From assembly GCF_000661955.1 (NCBI RefSeq), contig NZ_CP007597.1, positions 1,419,605-1,483,604 of the forward strand: DNA of 64,000 nt, read 5' to 3'. The notes beneath the pieces were generated by a model. It searched no databases. It was not told the DNA's origin and was given only the letters and a program-made list of their open reading frames with translations. Positions 48,308 through 56,704 of the stretch are shown here, piece by piece (the stretch's first letter is position 1; every line of letters begins with the position of its first letter). The stretch is from Stenotrophomonas rhizophila (lineage in GTDB: Bacteria; Pseudomonadota; Gammaproteobacteria; Xanthomonadales; Xanthomonadaceae). A program made the translations under genes and the position numbers.

Positions 48308-48321
48308 GAACGGCCACCGCG

Positions 48322-48520
48322 CGGTAGAGCCGACCGTTGGTCGGCTTCTCCACCGTCGGTGGGCTGCGTTGAGCAGTCACGTAGAGCCGGGCTCTGCCCG
48401 GCTGAAGCGCCTCCAACGCCAGCGCATGCAGGATGCAAGCCGGGCAGAGCCCGGCGCTACGCGGCTGCGCAAGAGCCAGCGCATACCGGATGCGGGCCGC
48501 GCCAGAGCCCGGCGGTACCC
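48322..48520. repeat. Cluster of REP elements after glmM
   Basis: Copies at about 48322-48346 (GTAGAGCCGACCGTTGGTCGG), 48381-48402 (GTAGAGCCGGGCTCTGCCCGG), inverse 48439-48460, and a partial copy near 48503-48520. They fill the gap between the convergent glmM and deacetylase genes and probably help end both transcripts. Confidence 0.85.
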
Positions 48521-48525
48521 GGGCC

Positions 48526-49380
48526 TTACGGCCCCGGCACCATCTTCTTCTGCTTCGCCTTGAAGCGGTTGAACACCGGCGCGATCAACGGGTTGTAACT
48601 CCACGCGATGCGCTTGCGCAGCCAGCTGGCCGGGCGGTTGCGGATCGCGAACCGGTAGATGTGCTCCGGATTGCCGCCCACCACGTTGCGCCCGAACGGG
48701 TGCGTGGTGTGCAGGTACTTGAAGCCCTGTGCACGCGCGATCGGCAGGTAGTCCGCATCGAAATCGCCGTAGGGCCAGCACAGCGTGTCCGACACCTCGC
48801 CCAACTGCTGCTGCAGCACCAGCCGCGCCATCGAGAGGTCGCGGGTGATGCCCTCGCACTTCTGCTCGCGGGTGATGTCCTGCTTCAACCAGCGCGTATG
48901 CGAGTGGGTGTGGCAATGCACTTCGAAGGTGCCGGCCGCGATCATCGCGCGCGCCTCGCTCCAGCGCATCATCACCTCGTCGGTACGGTCGTCACGCAGG
49001 ATCGCCGCTTCGCACCCGCGATGGTCCGGGGTGGGCGGCAGCGTCACCCCCGGTTGCCCCGCATGCGGGCGCACCGGGCCTTCGCCCATCCAGCCGGTCA
49101 CCACGAACACCACCGCGTGCATGCCGTACTTGAGCAGGATCGGGTGCGCGTACACCCAGTTGTCCAGGTAGCCGTCGTCGAAGGTGATCACGATCGACTT
49201 GCGCGGGACCGGCTTGCCGGCCAGGAAGTCGGCGTACTGCGCCAGCGTCAGCGAGGTCCAGCCGTTGTTGGCCAACCACGCGATCTGGCTTTCGAAATTC
49301 TCCGGCGACACCGTGATCATCCCCGGTGACGGCGATACGTGGTGGTGCATCAATACCGGCACGGATCTAGCGTTGGCCAT
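48526..49380 (-). CDS. Polysaccharide deacetylase (NodB-homology) protein
   Basis: 284 residues. NodB-fold motifs: PVLMHHHVSP at the start, TFDDGYLDNW (metal-binding Asp pair, residues about 65-74), and HCHTHSHT (metal histidines). No signal peptide is seen, so it may act in the cytoplasm or at the inner face, on a lipid-linked or nucleotide sugar. Its start overlaps the stop of the glycosyltransferase by 14 bases; with the sulfatase it forms a three-gene surface-glycan unit. Confidence 0.92.
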   Translation of the reverse strand: MANARSVPVLMHHHVSPSPGMITVSPENFESQIAWLANNGWTSLTLAQYADFLAGKPVPRKSIVITFDDGYLDNWVYAHPILLKYGMHAVVFVVTGWMGEGPVRPHAGQPGVTLPPTPDHRGCEAAILRDDRTDEVMMRWSEARAMIAAGTFEVHCHTHSHTRWLKQDITREQKCEGITRDLSMARLVLQQQLGEVSDTLCWPYGDFDADYLPIARAQGFKYLHTTHPFGRNVVGGNPEHIYRFAIRNRPASWLRKRIAWSYNPLIAPVFNRFKAKQKKMVPGP

Positions 49381-50533
49381 GGCCCAGTTCCTTCAACCAC
49401 TGGTGGTAATAGTGTTCGGTCGCTTCGGTATGCCCCGACGGGGTGAAGCGCTGCGCGCTGCGCATCCATTCCCAACCGGCGCGCCCCATGCGCCGACGCT
49501 GCGCGGCGTCGTCAACCAGGGTCTGCAACGCCTGGGTCAGGGTCGCCTGGTCGCCTAGTGGGGCGAGAATAGCATTGCTGCCTTCCAGCACCATTTCCGG
49601 CACCCCGCCCACGCGCGTGGCCACCACCGGCACGCCCACGTGCGCCGCCTCCAGGAACACCGTACCGGCCGCTTCCTTATGCGTGGCCAGCGCGAAGATG
49701 TCGAAACCGGCCATCAGGCGGCACGCACCGTGCCGGTAGCCGAGCAGGTGCACCTGCGCGGCCACGCCCAGTTCGCTGCGCAGCGCCTCCAGCCGGCCCA
49801 TCACCGGCTGGCCGTCACCGACAATCACCAGGTGCAGGTTGGGATGCTGGCGGCACAGTGGCGCAATCGCGCGCAGCAGGTCCACGTGGCCCTTGGGTTC
49901 GCGCAGCACCGCCACGCAGCCCACCACGATCTGGTCGTCGGCAAAGCCCAGCTCGCGGCGCACCTCGGCACGGGTGTCCTGGACGCATTGCCACGGATCT
50001 TCGCAGTCGATCTTCGACCACTCCGGCGGCACCGCGATCGGCGGCACGATGCCCACGTGGCGGTCGTCCACCCCGCGCGCCACCAGCAGCTGCTTGACGA
50101 AGCTGCTGACCGTCATCACCCGGTGCGGCAGGCCGGTATAGGTCAGCAGCGAGTTGACCGGGCTCATCAGGTGGCGTGAGCGCACCACCAGCGGCGTGCG
50201 CCCCAGCCGCGCGCCGGCGGCGGCGATCAGGCTGTCGCGGCGGCTGGTGGTATTGACCACGTCGAAGCCATGGCGGCGCACCAGCCGCCGCACCGACCAG
50301 ATCCCGCGCACCAGACGCAGCAGGCCGCCCATTTTCAGGTCATGGACGGTGAACCCGGCCTCGCGCGCGATGGTGCCCAGGCGTGCACCGGGCTGGCACA
50401 GCAGCGACACGTCATGGCCACGCTCGCGCATGGCCAGCATGTGGCGGTAGATGTAGATCTCCTGCCCGCCGAATCCTTTGGCGGCTTCCGTGTGCAGGAT
50501 CTTCAGGGGCGGGGTAGTGGAAGGCATGTTCAT
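49367..50533 (-). CDS. Family 4-type glycosyltransferase
   Basis: 388 residues from the ATG of MNMPSTTPPL. GT-B fold: N-terminal GGQEIYIYRHMLAMRERGHDV and C-terminal EAAHVGVPVVATRVGGVPEM, the GT4 E-x7-E region. Similar to heptose/glucose transferases of lipopolysaccharide core or O-chain synthesis. The sugar and acceptor are unknown. It sits between the deacetylase and the sulfatase, 29 bases after the sulfatase stop. Confidence 0.9.
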   Translation of the reverse strand: MNMPSTTPPLKILHTEAAKGFGGQEIYIYRHMLAMRERGHDVSLLCQPGARLGTIAREAGFTVHDLKMGGLLRLVRGIWSVRRLVRRHGFDVVNTTSRRDSLIAAAGARLGRTPLVVRSRHLMSPVNSLLTYTGLPHRVMTVSSFVKQLLVARGVDDRHVGIVPPIAVPPEWSKIDCEDPWQCVQDTRAEVRRELGFADDQIVVGCVAVLREPKGHVDLLRAIAPLCRQHPNLHLVIVGDGQPVMGRLEALRSELGVAAQVHLLGYRHGACRLMAGFDIFALATHKEAAGTVFLEAAHVGVPVVATRVGGVPEMVLEGSNAILAPLGDQATLTQALQTLVDDAAQRRRMGRAGWEWMRSAQRFTPSGHTEATEHYYHQWLKELGHGQR

Positions 50534-50562
50534 CGATGAACGTTCCAGGCGGGGCGCGGCCG

Positions 50563-52428
50563 TCATGGCCGGCGGAAATGGGTGAGCGCTTCCCATGCCG
50601 CGCGTACCGCAGCGGCATCGGGTTGCTGGTCGGCCACCGGCAGGTACTGGCGGTCCAGGGTGGTGGCGTTGCCGAACTTGTCGAACACGTAGGTGCGCTC
50701 GCCATGGCGGATGCCGCGCTGCGACCAGCTTTCCACCAGCAGGGCACGGTCGGCCGGCACGGGGTCGAACAGGTCGCGGCCGGTGCTGAAATCGGCCAGC
50801 GCGTTCTCGCACCCCAGGCCATGGCGCATCAGGGTAGGTACCCAGTCTTCGTGGCTGGTGTTGCCGGTGTGCCGGGCGGCCGCACGGCCGGGCCAATGCA
50901 GCACGAACGGCACGCGCATCTGGTAATCGGAGAAGTTGCCGTTGTGGCCCCAGTAGTTCAGGCCGAGGTCGTTGAATTCCTCGGCGTGGTCACCGGTGAC
51001 CAGCACGATGGTGTTGTCGGCCTGGCCGCTGTCGCGCAGGGTCTGCATCAGCTCGCCCAGCAAGCCATCGGCGTAGTGCACGGCGGTGCGGTAGCGGTTG
51101 CGCTCGGGCACCGGCACGTGATCCTCGTCCAACGCGAGGAAGTCGATATGGCTCGCCATCGGGGTGGCCAGCGGCGGGTAGTCCTTGGGCAGGTGGTAGG
51201 GCGCGTGGGTGCTGTCCAGGAACGCGAACCCGAACCAGTGACCCTTGCCGGGCCGGGCGATGTCGGCGCGCAGCGCATCGATGATGTGTCGATCGCGCGC
51301 GGCCACCGGCAGTGCCGACGGCGCGGTGTGCAGCTGGTTGCGCACCTGGGCAAACACGGTGCGGTCGAATTCCGGGCTGTGCAGCGGCGCGCTGCCATAC
51401 AGGTGCAGGTCGTAACCCTGCTGCTGGAGCACGTCGAACAGCTGCGAGCCGCGCTGCTCGCTGAGCATGCTGTCCCAGTAGCCGCCGGGCAGCCCGTACA
51501 GCAGGCCGAACAGGCCGTAGCGGGTGGCATTGCCGCTGCTGTAGTGGGCGGTGAACTGCTCGGACTGCGCGGCCAGTGCCCAGGTGTTGGGCATGGTGGT
51601 GGCGTCCAGCGCGTCGTGGCGCAGCGATTCCATCACCACCACCAGCACATTGGGCTGCACGTTGCTCTGGCAGCGCAACGGATGCAGCGGGTACTGCAGC
51701 TGGCTGTGGCGCGGGTCGGGCAGGCTGGCCTGGGGCAGGCTGTGCACGCCGAGCCGGTGCATGTGGCGTTTGGCGGTGATCGGCTGCGCCCAGGGCAGGT
51801 ACGCCCACTGACTGGTCACCGCACGTTCGCCGCGGGCATCGTAATAGGCGGTGGCCACCTGGCCGCAGGTCATCAGCACCAGGCCGGCGGCCCAGGCCAG
51901 CAGCAGCGGGCGGCGCCGCGCCGCGCCGGGGATGAGCCGCCAGCAGGCCCAGGCCAGCAGCACTTCGGCCAGCACCACGGCGGCCAGTACGGCCCCGGCC
52001 TGCAGCCAGGTCTGCCAGGACAGTGCAACCTGGTCCTGCAGTGCGCCGCCGAACACCATGTTGAGCACCATGGCATTGAGGTGGAAGCGATACAGGGCGA
52101 ACACCTTGGCATCCACCAGCAGCAGGCACAGCCACAGGGTCTGCAGCACCACCGCGCTCACCAGCAGGCCGCGCGGTGCGCGCAGGCCCAGCCCAAGCAG
52201 CAGCGGCAGCAGCGATACCACCGCGCCCAGCGCCAGGAAGTGGCCGGGGAGGGCAACGCTCAGGTAGGCCAGCCCAAGCCCGCCACCGGGGTTGTCGCCC
52301 AGCGGGGTGTTGCCCAGTGCGATGAGAATCGCGGCGCCGGCATTGAGGGCGGTGAACAGGCTCAGCCAGGCCAGGCGCTGCCAGCGCGTGGACGGGGAGA
52401 GGGCATCAGCGGGCAGGAAAAGGGGCAT
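50563..52428 (-). CDS. YejM/LapC-like inner-membrane sulfatase-family protein
   Basis: 621 residues from the ATG of MPLFLPADAL. Five hydrophobic segments (about residues 18-36, 45-72, 80-105, 130-155, 167-190) fit the DUF3413 membrane domain, followed by a periplasmic sulfatase/phosphatase-like domain (VLVVVMESLRHDALD, SHIDFLALDED, VLVTGDHAEEF, GHNGNFSDY). The arrangement is that of YejM/PbgA/LapC, which regulates lipopolysaccharide synthesis in enterics; here it could instead modify a glycan, given its operon partners. An extension to 52569 adds non-family sequence. First gene of the minus-strand unit. Confidence 0.88.
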   Translation of the reverse strand: MPLFLPADALSPSTRWQRLAWLSLFTALNAGAAILIALGNTPLGDNPGGGLGLAYLSVALPGHFLALGAVVSLLPLLLGLGLRAPRGLLVSAVVLQTLWLCLLLVDAKVFALYRFHLNAMVLNMVFGGALQDQVALSWQTWLQAGAVLAAVVLAEVLLAWACWRLIPGAARRRPLLLAWAAGLVLMTCGQVATAYYDARGERAVTSQWAYLPWAQPITAKRHMHRLGVHSLPQASLPDPRHSQLQYPLHPLRCQSNVQPNVLVVVMESLRHDALDATTMPNTWALAAQSEQFTAHYSSGNATRYGLFGLLYGLPGGYWDSMLSEQRGSQLFDVLQQQGYDLHLYGSAPLHSPEFDRTVFAQVRNQLHTAPSALPVAARDRHIIDALRADIARPGKGHWFGFAFLDSTHAPYHLPKDYPPLATPMASHIDFLALDEDHVPVPERNRYRTAVHYADGLLGELMQTLRDSGQADNTIVLVTGDHAEEFNDLGLNYWGHNGNFSDYQMRVPFVLHWPGRAAARHTGNTSHEDWVPTLMRHGLGCENALADFSTGRDLFDPVPADRALLVESWSQRGIRHGERTYVFDKFGNATTLDRQYLPVADQQPDAAAVRAAWEALTHFRRP

Positions 52429-52626
52429 GGAGCGGGTCGGCGGCGCAGTGAAAGGGGACGGGGGACGTGGCGGCGGCTGCGTCGGCACCCTGCTTATGGC
52501 AACAGGGCGGGCGCATTGTATCGGTTTGTATCTTTGTGTCGGCAGTGCCGGGTGGCGGATCTGGCACAATGTTCAGCCGGGCCAGTGAGATGGCCTGTGA
52601 CCCATCCGAACAAGCCAGGAACCGCT

Positions 52627-53562
52627 GTGAGCCAGATCCCGACCCTCGACATCACCCGTTTCGACAGTGACCGCGACGCCTTCGTTGCCGAGCTGGGCGC
52701 GGCCTACCGCGAATGGGGATTCGCAGGTATCCGCAACCACGGCATCCCGCAGGCCGACATCGACGCCGCCTACGAGGTGTTCAAGGCCTTCTTCGCACTG
52801 CCGGAAGAGACCAAGCGCCAGTACCACGTGCCGGGCAGCGGCGGGGCGCGCGGCTACACGGCCTTCGGCGTGGAGACGGCCAAGGGCTCGCAGCACTTCG
52901 ACCTGAAGGAGTTCTGGCACATCGGCCGCGAGATTCCGGACGACTCGAAGTACCGTGACGTGATGGCGCCGAACCTGTGGCCGTCCGAGGTGCCGAACTT
53001 CCGCGAGCGTGGCTATGCGCTGTATCAGGCGCTGGACCAGTTGGGGTCGCGGGTGCTGTCGGCGCTGGCGCTGCACATCGGGCTGCCGGAAGATTTCTTC
53101 GCGGACAAGACCAACAACGGCAATTCGATCCTGCGCCCGATCCACTACCCGCCGATCACCGCCGAGAACATTCCGAACGTGCGCGCTGGTGCACACGGCG
53201 ACATCAACTTCATCACGTTGCTGGTGGGGGCGAGCGCGGCGGGGCTGGAGGTGCAGTCGCACGAGGGCAAGTGGGTGCCGTTCACGTCGGACGCGGACAC
53301 GATCGTGGTGAACATTGGCGACATGCTGCAGCGTCTGACCAACCATGTGTATCCGTCGACGATCCACCGGGTGGTCAATCCCCCGGGCGAGCAGGCGCGC
53401 CAGCCGCGCTATTCGGTGCCGTTCTTCCTGCATCCGAATCCGGACTTCCTGATCGATGTGCTGCCGACCTGCATCACGCCGGAGAACCCGAGCCGCTATC
53501 CGGAGCCGATTACGGCGCATGGTTTCCTGGAAGAGCGTTTGCGCGAGATCAAGCTGAAATGA
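52627..53562 (+). CDS. 2-oxoglutarate/Fe(II)-dependent oxygenase, isopenicillin N synthase-like
   Basis: 311 residues from a GTG with AGGA six bases upstream. The DIOX N-terminal region (LDITRFDSDRDAFVAELGAA, GFAGIRNHGIP) and the double-stranded beta-helix with iron ligands His and Asp in GAHGDINF, distal His in STIHRVV, and the cosubstrate-binding RYSVPFF. No substrate is evident and no biosynthetic partners lie nearby. The very long upstream open frame to 50536 is antisense to the sulfatase and is rejected. A good terminator follows. Confidence 0.93.
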   Translation: MSQIPTLDITRFDSDRDAFVAELGAAYREWGFAGIRNHGIPQADIDAAYEVFKAFFALPEETKRQYHVPGSGGARGYTAFGVETAKGSQHFDLKEFWHIGREIPDDSKYRDVMAPNLWPSEVPNFRERGYALYQALDQLGSRVLSALALHIGLPEDFFADKTNNGNSILRPIHYPPITAENIPNVRAGAHGDINFITLLVGASAAGLEVQSHEGKWVPFTSDADTIVVNIGDMLQRLTNHVYPSTIHRVVNPPGEQARQPRYSVPFFLHPNPDFLIDVLPTCITPENPSRYPEPITAHGFLEERLREIKLK

Positions 53563-53570
53563 TGTTGGGA

Positions 53571-53603
53571 GGAGGGCCGCCGGAAGGCGGCCTTCTTCTT
53601 TTT
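53571..53603 (+). terminator. Rho-independent terminator of the oxygenase gene
   Basis: Stem GGCCGCC/GGCGGCC with GGAA loop, extended by G-U pairs, followed by TTCTTCTTTTT. Eight bases after the stop codon. Confidence 0.88.
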
Positions 53604-53614
53604 AACGTCAAATT

Positions 53615-53642
53615 CAACGGCAACGGCAACGGCAACGGCAAC
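53615..53642 (+). repeat. Hexamer repeat (CAACGG, four units)
   Basis: Four tandem CAACGG units and a partial fifth, directly before variable-stem element 4. Confidence 0.85.
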
Positions 53643-53668
53643 TGCCGGCTGGTCGGTTGCTGTCGGTT

Positions 53669-53778
53669 GGTCGGGCGCTGCCATGCCCCGCCGGGACACG
53701 CCGTGAACCCATCCATGGGGGCTCTTAGGCAACATCCATGTTGCCTAAGGTCCCGGCGGGGCATGGCAGCGCCCGACC
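53669..53778 (-). repeat. Variable-stem element 4
   Basis: Arms 53669-53696 and 53751-53778 are a perfect 28-bp inverted repeat. The 54-base core, read on the minus strand, has a hairpin GGCAACAT/ATGTTGCC around GG, then GAGCCCCCATGGATGGG and ends GGCGTG. It differs from element 5's core at only two positions, which pair with each other. Confidence 0.88.
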
Positions 53779-53890
53779 TCACAGATTGCTGCGACCGGAG
53801 CCGAGGGCAGGGGCAGGCTTGCTGCTGGCGCTTTGGGTCTGCGGATGGGTGAGGCTGCGGGTGATTGCTGATGGGTGATGGGGTAGGGAT
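53779..53890. other. Non-coding spacer between element 4 and the GGGGAT array
   Basis: No credible gene. Low-complexity sequence with GATGGG and GGCAGG runs leading into the hexamer array. Confidence 0.5.
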
Positions 53891-53956
53891 GGGGATGGGG
53901 ATGGGGATGGGGATGGGGATGGGGATGGGGATGGGGATGGGGATGGGGATGGGGAT
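53891..53956 (+). repeat. GGGGAT tandem array, 11 perfect units
   Basis: Eleven uninterrupted GGGGAT units preceded by one AGGGAT. With four or more G4 runs separated by AT it has strong G-quadruplex potential on the plus strand. It is likely to vary in length between strains. Confidence 0.95.
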
Positions 53957-53957
53957 G

Positions 53958-53983
53958 GGTAGGTGCTGACCGTTGGTCGGCAC
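53958..53983 (+). repeat. REP element
   Basis: GGTAGGTGCTGACC-GTT-GGTCGGCAC, the standard GTAG-headed palindrome, directly after the GGGGAT array. Confidence 0.85.
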
Positions 53984-54024
53984 GCTCCTTCGCCTTCCCG
54001 TGCGAAACGGCCAACTGTCATGGG

Positions 54025-54124
54025 CGGGCGCGGGCGGGGCGGCGGGACCTTAGGCGACATGGATGTCGCCTAAGAGCCCCCATGGATGGGTTCACGGCGT
54101 GTCCCGCCGCCCCGCCCGCGCCCG
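54025..54124 (+). repeat. Variable-stem element 5
   Basis: Arms 54025-54047 and 54102-54124 are a perfect 23-bp inverted repeat of only G and C plus one A/T pair. The 54-base core is that of element 4 with one compensatory base-pair change in the first hairpin (GGCGACAT/ATGTCGCC). It is oriented opposite to element 4, 246 bases away, and lies 133 bases before tpiA. Confidence 0.88.
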
Positions 54125-54256
54125 ACCCGCGCGATGAAGTTCCAGCTGCCGCCTTTCGGACAAAACCAATATCCATTTGAAATGTAAGCGTTTTCGCAAC
54201 CGCGCCGTTTCGTTTCATCCGGTATCATTGCCGGCTGATACCCAAAGGAGCACCGC

Positions 54257-55012
54257 ATGCGCCGCAAGATCGTCGCCGGTAACTGGAAGCTGCACGGCAG
54301 CCGCCAATTCGCCACCGACCTGGTCAGCGACCTGGTCGCCAGCCTGCCGGTCGATGGCGTCGAGGTGGTGATCCTGCCCCCGCTGCCGTACCTGGGCGAG
54401 CTGGTCGAAGCCTTTGAGGGCCGGGCCATCGCCTTCGGCTCGCAGGATGTCAGCTCCAACGAAAAGGGCGCCTACACCGGTGAGGTCTCCGCCGCTATGC
54501 TGGCCGAAGTCGGGGCCCGGTTCGGCCTGGTCGGCCACTCCGAGCGCCGCCAGTACCACAATGAAACCAGCGAACTGGTTGCCCGCAAGTTCGCCGCCGC
54601 CCTGCATGCCGGCCTGGCGCCCGTGCTGTGCGTGGGCGAAACCCTGGAGCAGCGCGAGGCCGGCCAGACCGAGCAGGTCATCGCCGCCCAGCTCGCCCCG
54701 GTGCTTGCCTTGGTGGGCCCGGCCGGCTTCCAGCACGCCGTTGTCGCCTATGAGCCGGTCTGGGCCATCGGCACCGGCCGCACCGCCTCCAAGGAGCAGG
54801 CCCAGCAGGTCCATGCGTTCATCCGTGGCGAAGTGGCCAAGCTGGATGCTAGAATCGCCGATTCGTTGCCGATCCTGTACGGCGGCAGCGTGAAGCCCGA
54901 CAACGCTGGGGAACTGTTCGCGCAGCCCGATGTCGATGGTGGGCTGGTGGGCGGCGCCTCGTTGGTCGCCGCGGACTTCCTGGCCATCGCCACTGCGGCG
55001 GCCGGGCGCTAA
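54257..55012 (+). CDS. tpiA: Triosephosphate isomerase
   Basis: 251 residues. TIM barrel with Lys11 (AGNWKLHGS), His94 (VGHSERR), catalytic Glu166 (AYEPVWAIGTG) and the GGSVKP phosphate loop. Interconverts dihydroxyacetone phosphate and glyceraldehyde-3-phosphate. AAAGGAG lies six bases before the ATG. secG follows after a short gap holding a degenerate REP-like palindrome (55022-55040). Confidence 0.98.
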   Translation: MRRKIVAGNWKLHGSRQFATDLVSDLVASLPVDGVEVVILPPLPYLGELVEAFEGRAIAFGSQDVSSNEKGAYTGEVSAAMLAEVGARFGLVGHSERRQYHNETSELVARKFAAALHAGLAPVLCVGETLEQREAGQTEQVIAAQLAPVLALVGPAGFQHAVVAYEPVWAIGTGRTASKEQAQQVHAFIRGEVAKLDARIADSLPILYGGSVKPDNAGELFAQPDVDGGLVGGASLVAADFLAIATAAAGR

Positions 55013-55067
55013 TTAGTAATGTTGCCGGCCAACCGCCGGCACGAACATGTCCGAGGACGGATTCGAA

Positions 55068-55508
55068 ATGCTGATGTTGATCCTCAATGTGGTCTACGTG
55101 CTGGTGGCCGTCGCCATGATCGCGCTCATCCTGATGCAGCGTGGTTCCGGTGCTGCCGCAGGCTCGGGTTTCGGCGCCGGCGCCTCGGGCACGGTGTTTG
55201 GCGCGCGTGGCGCGTCCAACTTCCTGTCCAAGTCGACCAAGTGGCTGGCCGTGGTGTTCTTCGGCATCAGCCTGTTCATGGCCTGGTACGCCAGCCATGG
55301 CTCGCGCCCGGCCACCCAGCAGGATCTTGGTTTGATGTCGGCCCCGGTCGCAACGACCCCGGCCGCCCCGGCAGGCGAGCTGCCGGCCGTGCCCAAGGCC
55401 CCGGAAACCGCTGTGCAGCAGTCGGTTCCGCAGGCTACTGTGCCGGCTCAGGCGGAAACGCCGAAATCTGGTGAAGAAAAGCCTTCGGAAGGCACCCAGA
55501 CTCGCTGA
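55068..55508 (+). CDS. secG: Preprotein translocase subunit SecG
   Basis: 146 residues from the ATG of MLMLILNVVYVL; an ATG at 55047 would add seven residues (MSEDGFE), but GGACGGA is well placed for the internal start and family members begin there. Two membrane helices (about residues 3-22 and 56-74) flank LMQRGSGAAAGSGFGAGASG. The C-terminal 60 residues form a Pro/Ala/Glu-rich tail not essential in the family. Part of the SecYEG channel. Confidence 0.94.
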   Translation: MLMLILNVVYVLVAVAMIALILMQRGSGAAAGSGFGAGASGTVFGARGASNFLSKSTKWLAVVFFGISLFMAWYASHGSRPATQQDLGLMSAPVATTPAAPAGELPAVPKAPETAVQQSVPQATVPAQAETPKSGEEKPSEGTQTR

Positions 55509-55515
55509 AGACGGT

Positions 55516-55521
55516 TACAAT
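55516..55521 (+). promoter_or_regulatory. Possible -10 box for tRNA-Leu
   Basis: TACAAT 51 bases upstream of the tRNA, just past the secG stop. No strong -35 at 16-18 bases, so transcription from the secG promoter is an alternative. Confidence 0.4.
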
Positions 55522-55572
55522 ATGCGGCGCACTGAGGGAATCCGATAGGGAAACCCCTCTTTGCGAACGTAA

Positions 55573-55657
55573 GCCCAGGTGGCGGAATTGGTAGACGCAC
55601 TACCTTGAGGTGGTAGCGACTTAGGTCGTAGGGGTTCGAGTCCCCTCTTGGGCACCA
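55573..55657 (+). tRNA. tRNA-Leu (anticodon GAG)
   Basis: 85 bases including the encoded CCA. Acceptor GCCCAGG pairs with CTTGGGC (one G-U-type pair), the anticodon stem CTACC/GGTAG closes the loop TTGAGGT (anticodon GAG), a long variable arm of class II tRNA is present, and the T arm has GGTTCGAGTCC. It sits between secG and nuoA, the usual place in this group. A TTTTGTTT follows the CCA, and a hairpin CTGGCGC/GCGCCAG (55680-55698) lies in the nuoA leader. Confidence 0.97.
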
Positions 55658-55770
55658 TTTTGTTTGTAAGCGGGTTCGTCTGGCGCGCAAAGCGCCAGGT
55701 AGCGGTATCCGTCCACTCCCCCATGCCAACACGCCTGCAGGCGTCGCGGCAGAGGCAAGAGAGAATCGCT

Positions 55771-56127
55771 GTGCTGGCCGAATATTTGCCGTCTCTGCTG
55801 TTTCTGATCGTTGCCACCGGTATCGGCGTTTCGCTGATGCTGGTTGGCCGATTCCTCGGTCCACGACGTCCTGATCTGAAAAAGCTCTCGCCGTACGAAT
55901 GCGGCTTCGAGGCTTTCGAGGACGCGCGCATGAAGTTCGATGTGCGCTACTACCTGATCGCGATCCAGTTCATCGTATTTGACTTGGAAATCATCTTCAT
56001 CGTGCCGTGGACCCAGGTCTTCATGGAACTGGGCGCACGCTCGCTGGTCACGATGGGCCTCTTCGTAGGCATGCTTTTCCTCGGTTTCATTTACGTCTGG
56101 AAGAAGGGAGCGCTGGAATGGGAGTGA
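55771..56127 (+). CDS. nuoA: NADH-quinone oxidoreductase subunit A
   Basis: 118 residues from a GTG ([12 protein letters not shown]) with AAGAGAG upstream; the frame is open further upstream but the family begins here. Three membrane helices and the SPYECGFE loop with the conserved Cys are present. Membrane arm of complex I near the quinone site. First gene of the nuo operon; overlaps nuoB by ten bases. Confidence 0.95.
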   Translation: MLAEYLPSLLFLIVATGIGVSLMLVGRFLGPRRPDLKKLSPYECGFEAFEDARMKFDVRYYLIAIQFIVFDLEIIFIVPWTQVFMELGARSLVTMGLFVGMLFLGFIYVWKKGALEWE

Positions 56128-56672
56128 TTCAGACGCTCGACGGCCTGATGAACAACCCGGTCCCGGAAGGGCGGGTCGACGACATCCTGCGCCCCGAGGG
56201 CGACAACCCGCTGCTGGAAAAGGGTTACCTGACCACCAGCGTCGACGCGCTGTTGAACTGGGCACGTACCGGTTCGATGTGGCCGATGACCTTTGGTCTG
56301 GCCTGCTGCGCGGTCGAAATGATGCATGCCGGCGCCGCGCGTCTGGACCTTGACCGTTACGGTGTGGTGTTCCGCCCGTCGCCGCGTCAGTCCGACGTGA
56401 TGATCGTGGCCGGTACCCTGGTCAACAAGATGGCCCCGGCCCTGCGCAAGGTCTACGACCAGATGCCGGACCCCAAGTGGGTCATCTCCATGGGCAGCTG
56501 CGCCAACGGTGGCGGCTACTACCACTACTCCTATGCAGTGGTTCGTGGCTGTGACCGCGTGGTGCCGGTGGACATCTATGTCCCCGGTTGCCCGCCAACC
56601 GCCGAAGCGCTGGTGTACGGGATCCTGCAGTTGCAGAAGAAGATCTGGCGTACGCAGACCATCGCCCGCTGA
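56118..56672 (+). CDS. nuoB: NADH-quinone oxidoreductase subunit B
   Basis: 184 residues. Carries the N2 4Fe-4S cluster ligands: tandem cysteines in LACCAVEMM, then GSCANGG and PGCPPTAE. Couples electron transfer to quinone in the peripheral arm of complex I. Starts inside the nuoA end. Confidence 0.97.
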   Translation: MGVIQTLDGLMNNPVPEGRVDDILRPEGDNPLLEKGYLTTSVDALLNWARTGSMWPMTFGLACCAVEMMHAGAARLDLDRYGVVFRPSPRQSDVMIVAGTLVNKMAPALRKVYDQMPDPKWVISMGSCANGGGYYHYSYAVVRGCDRVVPVDIYVPGCPPTAEALVYGILQLQKKIWRTQTIAR

Positions 56673-56704
56673 CCTCCCTCCTGACTAGAGCACGCCAAGC
56701 CCCC

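Noticed and set aside
50536..52626. Long N-terminal extension of the 2-oxoglutarate oxygenase
   Set aside because: The added 697 codons are antisense to the sulfatase gene and unlike the family; the GTG at 52627 has a ribosome site and gives a normal length.
53891..53956. CRISPR-like array
   Set aside because: Uninterrupted hexamers with no spacers; it is a simple tandem repeat. No cas genes occur in the window.
53745..54060. Minus-strand frames encoding proline-isoleucine or proline-histidine repeats
   Set aside because: They are translations of the GGGGAT array and its flanks, with no start context or conserved domain.
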